The notes under the pieces were generated by a model that saw nothing but the letters and a program-made list of their open reading frames with translations, had not been told where the DNA came from and made no database searches. A stretch of DNA of 64,000 bases from Pollutimonas nitritireducens. Lineage in GTDB: Bacteria; Pseudomonadota; Gammaproteobacteria; Burkholderiales; Burkholderiaceae_B. Positions 48,937 to 56,944 of the stretch are shown here, piece by piece. The DNA lies in assembly GCF_002849615.1 (NCBI RefSeq), contig NZ_PDNV01000005.1, positions 1 through 64,000 of the forward strand, read 5' to 3'. Each line of letters opens with the position of its first letter. The first letter of the stretch is position 1. The position numbers and the translations under genes are program-made.

Positions 48937-49671
48937 ATGGAAAAGACACGAATTTCAAAATTGATGGCCGAGCAAGGTCTATGTTCGCGCCGCGAGGCCG
49001 ATGCATATATCGAACGCGGCTGGGTGAGAGTGGACGGCACAGTCGTCTCCGAATTGGGCAGCAAGGCCTGGCCAGATCAGAAGATAACGCTGGACAAGCA
49101 GGCGCAACGCCGCCAAACGTCACGGGTCACGATCCTGCTGAACAAGCCGGTGGGCTATGTCTCAGGGCAGGCTGAGCAAGGCTATCGTCCCGCCGTAACG
49201 TTGATCACCGCCGCGTCGCAGTATCGCGCAGACAAGACCGCTTTGCGTTTCGATCCAGCCCATCTCCGGGGGCTTGCGCCCGCGGGACGCCTGGATATCG
49301 ACTCGCAAGGCTTGCTGGTGCTGACCCAGGACGGCCGTATTGCACGCCAGCTCATCAGCGATGATTCGGAAATCGAGAAAGAATATCTTGTGCGTGTGCA
49401 TGGCAAGATCGGAAACAATGGTTTGAAGATGCTTAACCATGGCTTGATGCTCGACGGCCAGCAGCTACGGCCCGCCCACGTAAGCTGGCAAAATGAAGAC
49501 CAGTTGCGGTTCATCCTTCAGGAGGGGAAAAAGCGTCAGATCCGTCGCATGTGCGAACAGGTGGGTTTGAAGGTGGTCGGCCTGAAGCGCGTACGTATGG
49601 GTCGCATTGTGCTCGGAGACCTGCCTCCGGGACAATGGCGCTACCTGAAAGACGCTGAGCGTTTCTTGTAG
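48937..49671 (+). CDS. RsuA-family pseudouridine synthase (RluF-like)
   Basis: 244 residues. S4 domain at the N-terminus ([30 protein letters not shown]), [11 protein letters not shown], catalytic Asp in [19 protein letters not shown], and [18 protein letters not shown]. Closest to RluF/RluE by length and by PAGRLDIDS; the rRNA target is not certain. Confidence 0.9.
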   Translation: MEKTRISKLMAEQGLCSRREADAYIERGWVRVDGTVVSELGSKAWPDQKITLDKQAQRRQTSRVTILLNKPVGYVSGQAEQGYRPAVTLITAASQYRADKTALRFDPAHLRGLAPAGRLDIDSQGLLVLTQDGRIARQLISDDSEIEKEYLVRVHGKIGNNGLKMLNHGLMLDGQQLRPAHVSWQNEDQLRFILQEGKKRQIRRMCEQVGLKVVGLKRVRMGRIVLGDLPPGQWRYLKDAERFL

Positions 49672-49689
49672 AGTCCGGCGTGCCAGCGC

Positions 49690-50544
49690 TCAATTGCCAT
49701 GCTGGGTCAGCGTAAATGCGGCACGCTCGTCGAGCCCCAACTTGTCGCGTAGCCACGGCAACGTTCTGCTGAGTTCGCCATACAAGGTCCAGGGCGGGTT
49801 GACGACGAACATGCCGCTGCCATGCAGCCCAAATCCGTCGGTTGTGGGTTTGCGCAGGGTGAGGCTGGCATGCACCCAAGGGGTTTTCAGGCGTTCCAGG
49901 GTGCGCGGCATTTCTTGCGCTTCCCGTCGTTGCACAATGGGGTACCAGACGGCGAAGCAACCCGTGGCGAATCGCTTCAGCCCCTCATTCACCGCTTGCA
50001 ACGTCCTGCGATAATCCTGTTTGTCCTCATAGGAAGGGTCGATGATCACCACGCCGCGCCTGGAAGGCGGAGGTAATTGGGATTTCAGTCCTTCGAATCC
50101 ATCCGCTTCGTAAATGGATGTCTGGCGGACTGCTGCGCGGCCTTGACGGGAAAGGTTTTCCTTTAGAACTTCAGCCTCGGACGGATGCATTTCAAACAGC
50201 TTCAGCCGATCGCGATTGCGCAAGGCATGCAGAGCCAGCCAGGGCGAACCGGGATAGAAGTTCGCGACACCGTCCGGATTGAAAAAGTGAACTTCCTCAA
50301 GATACCGCTCTATCATGGGCGGCATGGATTTTTCCTGCAGCACGCGATCGAGGCCTTCGGTGAACTCGCCGTTGGTAAGTGCCCATTCGCTACGCAAGTC
50401 GTAAAGCCCGGCCCCGGCATGCGTGTCGATGACCGAATACGGAGCCTCTTTCTGATTGAAATGATCCAGGATATGGACGAAAATGGCGTGTTTCAACACA
50501 TCGGCGTGGTTGCCGGCATGGAATGCGTGTCGGTAGCTGAACAA
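49690..50544 (-). CDS. rlmJ: 23S rRNA (adenine(2030)-N6)-methyltransferase RlmJ
   Basis: 284 residues from a TTG start at 50544 behind AGAGGA; the family N-terminus (M)FSYRHAFHAGNHADVLKHAI begins here. SAM site VIDTHAGAGLYDL, methyltransferase motif GVVIIDPSYEDKQDY. Ends facing the pseudouridine synthase gene, so two rRNA-modification genes converge. Confidence 0.92.
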   Translation of the reverse strand: MFSYRHAFHAGNHADVLKHAIFVHILDHFNQKEAPYSVIDTHAGAGLYDLRSEWALTNGEFTEGLDRVLQEKSMPPMIERYLEEVHFFNPDGVANFYPGSPWLALHALRNRDRLKLFEMHPSEAEVLKENLSRQGRAAVRQTSIYEADGFEGLKSQLPPPSRRGVVIIDPSYEDKQDYRRTLQAVNEGLKRFATGCFAVWYPIVQRREAQEMPRTLERLKTPWVHASLTLRKPTTDGFGLHGSGMFVVNPPWTLYGELSRTLPWLRDKLGLDERAAFTLTQHGN

Positions 50545-50630
50545 AGATATATTCCTCTAGTGCATGGTGGCCGCTTGCTAGCGCTGGCGGCATGGGGATT
50601 GTCGGACCGATAGGGCAAAAGATGCCTCCA

Positions 50631-51389
50631 TCAAGCCAGCGATGCTGGTGTTATGTGGGTTATTTCATCAGTGACGATGGCATTGCAACCCCAGTTCAGC
50701 AGTTCCTGTGCTCGCGCCATATCGTTCACCGTCCAGATGGCCAGCGTATAACCCCCGTTCCGCAGCGCCCGTACCAGCGGCAATGTGGTGTAACGGTGAT
50801 TGAGGTTCAATCCGAGGCATCCCAGCCTTTTAATGCGATCTTCCCAATCATCGGGCACATCGTGCTCGATGAGCAGTGCACGGGGAAGTTGCGGTGCTTC
50901 TTTCATGGCCGCGGCCAACGCGACTTCCGAAAAGGACGACAAAAGGGGCGGGATATCGGCGCCGGCCCATAACCGTTGCGCCAATCGGGCCACGTGCCGG
51001 CCGGTTTCAGCTTCCGCGCCGGTGGTCGGCTTGATTTCGATGTTGCTGCGTATCCCGTTGGCCAGCGTGTAGGAAGCAATCGATGCAAGTGTGGCGATAG
51101 GTTCGCCCGCATACTCTTTCGATGTCCATGCGCCGAAGTCCAGCTCGGCCAGTTCCTTCAGGGTCATGTCGGCAGCACGTCCGCAACCGTTGGAGCTGCG
51201 GTCCACGGTGTCGTCATGCAGTAAAATCGCGACACCGTCGCGGCTGAGTTTCACGTCGTACTCCATCATGGTGAAGCCGTGCCGGACCCCTGTTCGCACT
51301 GCAGCCAGCGTGTTTTCAGGCGCATGGCGGCCAGCGCCCCGGTGTGCGATAAGCTTGGGGTAGGGCCACGTCGAAGACATGTCGGGCAT
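50631..51389 (-). CDS. ugpQ: Glycerophosphodiester phosphodiesterase
   Basis: 252 residues from the ATG at 51389. GDPD motifs: KLIAHRGAGRHAPENTLAAVRTG with the catalytic His-Arg-Gly, MMEYDVKLSRDGVAILLHDDTVDRSSNG with the metal ligands and second His, IRSNIEIKP, and VWTVND-like IWTVNDMA. No signal peptide, so cytoplasmic like UgpQ. Hydrolyses glycerophosphodiesters to glycerol-3-phosphate. Confidence 0.92.
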   Translation of the reverse strand: MPDMSSTWPYPKLIAHRGAGRHAPENTLAAVRTGVRHGFTMMEYDVKLSRDGVAILLHDDTVDRSSNGCGRAADMTLKELAELDFGAWTSKEYAGEPIATLASIASYTLANGIRSNIEIKPTTGAEAETGRHVARLAQRLWAGADIPPLLSSFSEVALAAAMKEAPQLPRALLIEHDVPDDWEDRIKRLGCLGLNLNHRYTTLPLVRALRNGGYTLAIWTVNDMARAQELLNWGCNAIVTDEITHITPASLA

Positions 51390-51528
51390 TGTGAAGATCC
51401 GGTATTTACGTATCGCGAAAGAATGCACGCATTTTATCGCCACTTGTCTACATTAACGGGCGGGTTTTCCCAAAGCTGGGGTAAACTGCATAAAATTTCT
51501 GTGTTCTGCTCGGGTTTTGCGTAATCAT

Positions 51529-51550
51529 GGCGATCTCGATCGCCTTTTTT
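51529..51550 (+). terminator. Intrinsic terminator with no upstream gene on its strand
   Basis: GGCGATC-TC-GATCGCC is a perfect 7-bp stem followed by six T residues (51545-51550). The only neighbour upstream, ugpQ, is on the other strand, so it must end a short + transcript: either a small RNA from 51390-51550 or an attenuated leader of ppiD, which starts 52 bp later. Confidence 0.65.
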
Positions 51551-51601
51551 GATGTAACCGTCGCGCAAGCTCCTCCCGGGATGCGTGTCAGTGGGTGATT
51601 A

Positions 51602-53569
51602 ATGTTCGAATTTATACGTACGCATCAACGCTTGATGCAACTAATACTGTTGGTCCTCATCCTGCCATCTTTCGTCCTGATCGGCGTAAGTGGCTATACG
51701 AATTACGTGTCCGGTGACGAAGAGCTCGTGAAGGTGGGAAACACTGCCATAACGCAGCAGGAATTCGAGCAGGCGCGCCGTAGCCAGGTGGAACAACTGC
51801 AGCAAACAAGCCAGGGCGGGTTCGATCCAGCCGTACTAGATAACGTTCCGGCGCGCACTGCCTTGCTCGACTCTCTCATCGACCGCCGCATCATGATCAC
51901 GACAGCAGAGAAAGAACGATTCACGGTGTCCGACACTGCGCTGCGCCAAGCCATAGCATCCATGCCGCAATTGCAGGTGGACGGACAGTTCTCCGCCGAA
52001 CGCTACAACCAGGTATTGGCATCGGCCGGGCTATCTACGCGCGAATTCGAGCAAAGTCAGCGTGCCGAACTCGCTCTTAGTCGTGTGCTGGGGCCGGTGG
52101 GCGCCACCGCCGCCGTTCCTGCAACCGTTATCGATCGCCTCGAGCATGCACTTACCGAAGAACGTCGCGTCCGCCTGATTGCCTTTCCATCGACCGACTA
52201 TGAAAAAGACCTCACGATCAATGATGAAGACATCAAAGCCTGGTACGAAAAAAACAAGCAGACGCTCGAACTGCCCGAGCAAGTAACCGCCCAGTATCTC
52301 CTGCTTAACGAGGAGGCGGCCATGCAGAACCTGCCTGCGCCCAAACCGGAAGAGCTGCAGCAGTATTACGAGCAGAACAAGTCGCGGTATGTGCAGCCCG
52401 CGCGTGTGAATGTCAGCCATATTCAGCTTAATGTTCCGGCCGGCGCAAGCGACGAACAGCGTGCCGCCATCAGGGCCAAGGCAGACGAGATTGCGAAAAA
52501 ACTTCAGGCCGACGTAGGGGCATTTCCAGAAATCGCAAGCGCCGAGTCCCAAGATGCAGGCACCGCGAACGATGGTGGCAAGTTGGGCTGGATCACCAAA
52601 GGTACATGGCCGCAAGCCTTGGAGCAGGCAGTATTTGCGCTAGGCAGTGGTGAAGTCTCGGGTGTGGTCGAGGGCCCCAGTGGCTATCATATCTTCCTGG
52701 CCAATGAAGTACAGGCCGAAAAGGGAGAATCATTCGAAGAAGCGAAAGACAAGGTCGAGCAAGAGGTGCGCCGCCAGCTAGGCGCCGAACGCTTTGCGGA
52801 TATGGCCACCCGGCTAACCAGCCTGGTCTATGACAATCCTGCAAGCCTGCAACCCGCCGCTGATGCGCTGGGTCTGAAGGTGAGGTCGGCCACGGGCATC
52901 GCACGTGATCGTCTCTTGCCCTCGGAAGAGGTGGGTGCCAATGCCGCTTCAGCCGGCGAAGATGCGGCAATTCTGGATGACCAGCGCGTTCGGCGCGCAT
53001 TGTTCACACCGCAAGCACTCAAGGAAAAACAGAACTCCGGGGTCATCGAGATTTCGCCCGACACCATGCTCACCGTGCGCGTAGAAAAAGCAATACCTGC
53101 CCATATCCCGGAACTCGAGAAAGTGAAGGCTCATGTCGTCGAGGTTCTGAAAAAAGAGAAAGCCCTGGCGGCTTCAGAGAAAGCCGGACGTGATGCACTG
53201 GCTACGTTCGAAAGCGCACAGGACAAGACACAAGTGCCTCCCGGATTCGGCACACCGCTCGATATCAGCCGCATTGATACTCAAGGTTTGGGCAAACCCA
53301 TTCTCGACGCGGCATTTGCAGCACCCGCCACGGGACTACCCAATTATGCGGGAGTGACAGGTCCTCAAGGCTTCGTCGTGCTACGTATTGAAGGCGCCAA
53401 AGAAGGCAAGGTCGATGCACCAATGCTGGCTACGCTGCCGATCGAGCTGGGCCAGGCGTGGGGCAGGGCCGAGCAAAACGCTGTACTTAAGGCAATGCGT
53501 GCACAGGCCAAGGTAAAGGTATTGCCGGAAGCCAGTAAAGTGCTTTCCGGCGAAGCGTCACAAGATTAG
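51602..53569 (+). CDS. ppiD: Peptidyl-prolyl isomerase PpiD (SurA-like)
   Basis: 655 residues. A single N-terminal membrane anchor (LMQLILLVLILPSFVLIGV) with the rest periplasmic. SurA_N-like helical region to about 230, a parvulin PPIase domain at about 262-370 (VNVSHIQLNVPAGASDEQRAA, GGKLGWITKGTWPQALEQAVF, GPSGYHIFLANEV), then a C-terminal chaperone domain. Assists folding of exported proteins. Confidence 0.92.
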   Translation: MFEFIRTHQRLMQLILLVLILPSFVLIGVSGYTNYVSGDEELVKVGNTAITQQEFEQARRSQVEQLQQTSQGGFDPAVLDNVPARTALLDSLIDRRIMITTAEKERFTVSDTALRQAIASMPQLQVDGQFSAERYNQVLASAGLSTREFEQSQRAELALSRVLGPVGATAAVPATVIDRLEHALTEERRVRLIAFPSTDYEKDLTINDEDIKAWYEKNKQTLELPEQVTAQYLLLNEEAAMQNLPAPKPEELQQYYEQNKSRYVQPARVNVSHIQLNVPAGASDEQRAAIRAKADEIAKKLQADVGAFPEIASAESQDAGTANDGGKLGWITKGTWPQALEQAVFALGSGEVSGVVEGPSGYHIFLANEVQAEKGESFEEAKDKVEQEVRRQLGAERFADMATRLTSLVYDNPASLQPAADALGLKVRSATGIARDRLLPSEEVGANAASAGEDAAILDDQRVRRALFTPQALKEKQNSGVIEISPDTMLTVRVEKAIPAHIPELEKVKAHVVEVLKKEKALAASEKAGRDALATFESAQDKTQVPPGFGTPLDISRIDTQGLGKPILDAAFAAPATGLPNYAGVTGPQGFVVLRIEGAKEGKVDAPMLATLPIELGQAWGRAEQNAVLKAMRAQAKVKVLPEASKVLSGEASQD

Positions 53570-53579
53570 GTAGCGAGAT

Positions 53580-54224
53580 CTAGTTGGGCTTCAGTATGGG
53601 CGCCAGGTGCGCCCATACGTTCTTTTCCAGCAGGGCCTGGGCTTTTTCGTTCGGATGTATGCCGTCGGACTGGAACATGGTCTCGTCCGTGGCAATGCCT
53701 TCCATGAAAAAAGGCACCAGCGCGGCATTGTGCTGTTTGGCCACTGATGCGAAAAGGCCGTGGAATTGTTCCGCATAGGTCCGTCCATAATTGGGTGGGA
53801 TGTGCATACCCAGAATCAAGACCGAGGCATTGGCTTCTTGTGCCATGGCCACCATTTTTGACAGATTATCCTGGGTCATCGTCAGCGGCAGGCCACGCAA
53901 AGCGTCGTTGCTGCCGAGTTCAATGATGACGATGTCGGGATGGTAGTGCGCAAGCGCGTCGGGCAAACGGCTCACGCCTCCGCTGGTGGTGTCGCCGCTG
54001 ATGCTGGCGTTGTGTATCTGGTATCCTGTTTTTTCTTCGGACAGACGCCGACTGAGGAGTGCAACCCAACCGGAATCTCGGCGAAGACCATATTCAGCCG
54101 ACAGGCTGTCGCCCACTACCAATATTGATGGGCCGGGCGTTTCGGTTACCGCCGCGGCCGTTGCCATGCCGGCCCAGGAAAGACAACAAAGTGCCGCTAT
54201 TATTAGACGCCAGCGTATCCACAT
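53580..54224 (-). CDS. tesA: Arylesterase/lysophospholipase TesA-like (SGNH hydrolase)
   Basis: 214 residues with signal peptide (IIAALCCLSWAGMATAA). SGNH blocks: nucleophile GDSLSAEYGL, Gly in NASISGDTTSGG, Asn in IELGSNDALRG, and the late Asp/His in SDGIHPNEKAQ. Periplasmic thioesterase/esterase. Its start overlaps the start of the divergent ybbA gene within the palindrome CATG. Confidence 0.93.
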   Translation of the reverse strand: MWIRWRLIIAALCCLSWAGMATAAAVTETPGPSILVVGDSLSAEYGLRRDSGWVALLSRRLSEEKTGYQIHNASISGDTTSGGVSRLPDALAHYHPDIVIIELGSNDALRGLPLTMTQDNLSKMVAMAQEANASVLILGMHIPPNYGRTYAEQFHGLFASVAKQHNAALVPFFMEGIATDETMFQSDGIHPNEKAQALLEKNVWAHLAPILKPN

Positions 54225-54906
54225 GAATTACATCCACTCGATTGAAGTTAGTCAATTATGCCAAAGGGTCACCGATTCTTCGGGTGAACTCGATATTCTC
54301 AGCGACGTTAGCTTTACCGTCGCGGATGGCGAGGCTGTTGCCGTCACCGGAAGCTCGGGTTCCGGAAAATCGACCCTGCTTGGACTCCTGGCCGGACTGG
54401 ACGTTCCATCTTCCGGACAGGTAAAGCTGCTGGGACACGATTTATTCGCCCGGGACGAAGAGGCACGCGCGGCCCTGCGCGCGGCCCACGTGGGTTTCGT
54501 GTTCCAATCGTTCCAGCTGCTTCCCAATCTGACGGCCCTGGAGAATGTTATGTTGCCGCTGGAGCTTGCGGGCAGGCCTGCCGTGGACGCGGCCAGCGAT
54601 ATGCTTGAACGCGTCGGCCTGAAGGATCGGTACCATCATTATCCCAAGACGCTGTCCGGGGGAGAACAGCAACGGGTTTCGCTTGCACGCGCTTTCGTGG
54701 TACAGCCGCGATTGTTATTTGCCGATGAACCTACCGGTAGTCTGGACCCGATCAACGGCGCAAAAGTGATCGAACTCATGTTTGCCCTGCATCGCGAGCA
54801 TCAGACAACACTGGTTCTGGTCACTCACGATGCACAGTTGGCCGCCCTGTGTCAGCGGGAGTTGAAGTTGGCTGGAGGTCGTTTGCAGATACCTGACTAT
54901 CGGTAA
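54223..54906 (+). CDS. ybbA: ABC transporter ATPase YbbA-like
   Basis: 227 residues from the ATG at 54223. Walker A GSSGSGKST, Q-loop FVFQSFQLLPNLTALENVMLPLE, signature LSGGEQQR, Walker B LLFADEPTGSLD, and switch His LVTHDAQLAALC: MacB/LolD type. The usual large permease (YbbP) does not follow; the next gene converges and overlaps by 10 bp. Confidence 0.92.
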   Translation: MNYIHSIEVSQLCQRVTDSSGELDILSDVSFTVADGEAVAVTGSSGSGKSTLLGLLAGLDVPSSGQVKLLGHDLFARDEEARAALRAAHVGFVFQSFQLLPNLTALENVMLPLELAGRPAVDAASDMLERVGLKDRYHHYPKTLSGGEQQRVSLARAFVVQPRLLFADEPTGSLDPINGAKVIELMFALHREHQTTLVLVTHDAQLAALCQRELKLAGGRLQIPDYR

Positions 54907-55343
54907 CCGATACCCATCACGTAGTCGCGTAGCAACAAATCCTCGTACTCAACTTCTTTCATCAACACTTCCAACGTTTCGTTGGCGTATAGCAACCCGA
55001 GCGGCTCAGATGCCTGGTTGCTGACGGGAATCTGTTTTAATTTCTTGTCCTTCATGAGAAGCCAGACGTCATAAAGGTTTTGATCAGGATGGCACGCTAT
55101 GACGTCTCGGGTCATGACCTCGGACACCATGGTTGTGCAGCTGCAACCTTGGCAGTAGCTTATTTGCTTCACCACGTCGCTTTTAGTGATCACTCCGGAC
55201 ATCAGGCCTTCCGGATTACACACAACTAACAGATTGGTGTCCATCTCGCTTAGCATTTTGGCTGCGTCTACCAGCGGCGCAGCGATTTCAATCGTAACCA
55301 GACGCTTGCCGGCGGTGGGCAATATAGCTTGAACAAGTGGCAA
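54897..55343 (-). CDS. CBS-pair protein with a Cys cluster
   Basis: 148 residues from a TTG at 55343 with a clear AAGGAG 7 bases upstream. Two CBS repeats: ILPTAGKRLVTIEIAAPLVDAAKML with GVITKSDVVKQI, and VMTRDVIACHPDQNLYDVWLLMKDKKLKQIPVS. Between them is CQGCSC (Cys64, 67, 69), which could bind iron-sulfur or zinc. CBS pairs sense adenine nucleotides. Follows sdhB by 56 bp on the same strand, where gltA or sdhE would be expected. Confidence 0.82.
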   Translation of the reverse strand: MPLVQAILPTAGKRLVTIEIAAPLVDAAKMLSEMDTNLLVVCNPEGLMSGVITKSDVVKQISYCQGCSCTTMVSEVMTRDVIACHPDQNLYDVWLLMKDKKLKQIPVSNQASEPLGLLYANETLEVLMKEVEYEDLLLRDYVMGIGYR

Positions 55344-55398
55344 TTTTTTTCTCCTTTCGTCGAATTTGCTGCCGAGAATTGGATCGAAATGTCCGCAG

Positions 55399-56097
55399 CT
55401 ATAGCGAATGGTTCACCATTGCCAACCGAATATGTTCGATCGCCCGAGACGGCTCAAGGCTCTTTGGGCAGACCTCGGTACAGTTCATGATGGTACGGCA
55501 GCGGAACAAACGGTAGACATCATTCAGGTCATCCAGCCGTTCTTCTGTCGCCTGATCGCGGCTGTCGGCAATAAAGCGGTACGCGTTCAATAGCCCAGCT
55601 GGCCCAACGAATTTGTCCGGATTCCACCAGTATGACGGACACTGGCTTGAACAACAGGCACACATGATGCATTCGTACAGGCCGTTGAGCGATTCGCGTT
55701 GCTCGGGAGACTGCAGCCGCTCTTTTTCAGGCGGCGGCTCGTGATTGATAAGATATGGCTTGATTGACCAGTACTGCTTGTAGAACTGGGTCATGTCCAC
55801 TATCAAATCGCGAATAACCGGGAAGCTCGGCAAGGGGCGCAGCACAACCGGTTCTTCCAAGGTTCTTACCTGAGTAACACACGCGAGTCCATTGCGCCCA
55901 TTGATATTGATGGCATCCGAGCCGCATATGCCTTCACGACACGATTTGCGCATGGTCAGCGAATCATCGAGCTCCATCTTGATGCGCAGGATGACGTCGA
56001 GCAACATGTGATCGTTGAGGCCAATCTCTACATCAAAGTCCTGCATTCTCGGCTTTTTATCGATGTCCGGATCGAATCTATAAATCGAAAATCGCAT
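55399..56097 (-). CDS. sdhB: Succinate dehydrogenase iron-sulfur subunit
   Basis: 232 residues from the ATG at 56097 (GGAAGCAG upstream). All three cluster motifs are intact: [2Fe-2S] CREGICGSD with Cys53, Cys58, Asp61 and Cys73; CIMCACCSSQCPS (Cys143-153); and CRTIMNCTEVCPKSL. Electron transfer from the flavoprotein to ubiquinone. The gene normally upstream, sdhA, is absent: sdhD ends 37 bp before this start. Confidence 0.95.
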   Translation of the reverse strand: MRFSIYRFDPDIDKKPRMQDFDVEIGLNDHMLLDVILRIKMELDDSLTMRKSCREGICGSDAININGRNGLACVTQVRTLEEPVVLRPLPSFPVIRDLIVDMTQFYKQYWSIKPYLINHEPPPEKERLQSPEQRESLNGLYECIMCACCSSQCPSYWWNPDKFVGPAGLLNAYRFIADSRDQATEERLDDLNDVYRLFRCRTIMNCTEVCPKSLEPSRAIEHIRLAMVNHSL

Positions 56098-56134
56098 GGC
56101 TGCTTCCAATATGAAGTACCGCGGCGGTGGCTTA

Positions 56135-56476
56135 TCAGCCGCCCGCTGTGAATAACACCTGCATAACCCATGCCCCCATGCTGATCAGGCTGAGTGCGAG
56201 CAATGCCAGCACAGTCATCCGTAGGGGTAAGGGTTTGACGTAATCCATAATGACGTCACGAAGACCGACCCAGGCGTGAGCAAGCAGGGCGATGAAAAAT
56301 ACGCTGGTCGTGACCATCAGCGCAGCGCCCGACATCGAATCTTGCCACGCGTCATACGACACCGGCGGAAAAAAGACGAAGTACACCAGCAGGAAAAGAA
56401 AGAAAAAAAGCAGGTAAATTGCGGTAAACCGTTGAATGATCCAAGCTCCCAGCCCGCTGACAGGTGACTTTTTCAT
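56135..56476 (-). CDS. sdhD: Succinate dehydrogenase membrane anchor SdhD
   Basis: 113 residues, three helices. QRFTAIYLLFFFLFLLVYF, then HAWVGLRDVIMDYVKP with the haem-ligand His and the quinone-site Asp-Tyr. Overlaps sdhC by 4 bp (56473-56476). Confidence 0.92.
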   Translation of the reverse strand: MKKSPVSGLGAWIIQRFTAIYLLFFFLFLLVYFVFFPPVSYDAWQDSMSGAALMVTTSVFFIALLAHAWVGLRDVIMDYVKPLPLRMTVLALLALSLISMGAWVMQVLFTAGG

Positions 56477-56841
56477 AGGAAAGCCACGGCGGCAAGCACG
56501 GCAAGCAAAGGGCTGATGCAATTGACTATCCAGGCGCTACGCCGAGCCCCAGCCAACCTTGAACCAATATCGATATCACTGAGCAAGTGGCGAACGCCGG
56601 CCAACAGGTGATGGCCCAACGCCCAGGCAAAAAGTATCGCCAAACATCGAATGGGAAGGCTATCGAGTAGCGCCATGGCCTGTTGGTAGGCATCGGGACC
56701 ATCCAGCGACAAATCCAGCAGGTAGATACTGAAAGGAATGCCTATGGCGAGCAGAATTCCGGTAACGCGATGGATGATGGAGGTGATCGCGCCTATTGGC
56801 ATCTGAATCTGGAATACGTTGAAAAAGACCGGCCTTTGCAT
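56473..56841 (-). CDS. sdhC: Succinate dehydrogenase cytochrome b556 subunit
   Basis: 122 residues, three helices. RPVFFNVFQIQMPIGAITSIIHRVTGILLAIG carries the quinone-site Ser and Arg, and ALGHHLLAGVRHLLSDIDIG the haem-ligand His. First gene of the operon; promoter expected in 56842-56944. Confidence 0.92.
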   Translation of the reverse strand: MQRPVFFNVFQIQMPIGAITSIIHRVTGILLAIGIPFSIYLLDLSLDGPDAYQQAMALLDSLPIRCLAILFAWALGHHLLAGVRHLLSDIDIGSRLAGARRSAWIVNCISPLLAVLAAVAFL

Positions 56842-56944
56842 GTTCCCACCCCTTCATTGGTCAGGCTGCGACATGCAACTATCATACTCTTCGTGCCATT
56901 ATGCGCTAGCCAGTGGGCTGTCGCAGGGCGCATTGTGACGACCC

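Noticed and set aside
54196-54250. A promoter region between tesA and ybbA
   Set aside because: The starts overlap, so there is no intergenic space; any promoter lies within coding sequence and I cannot identify one.
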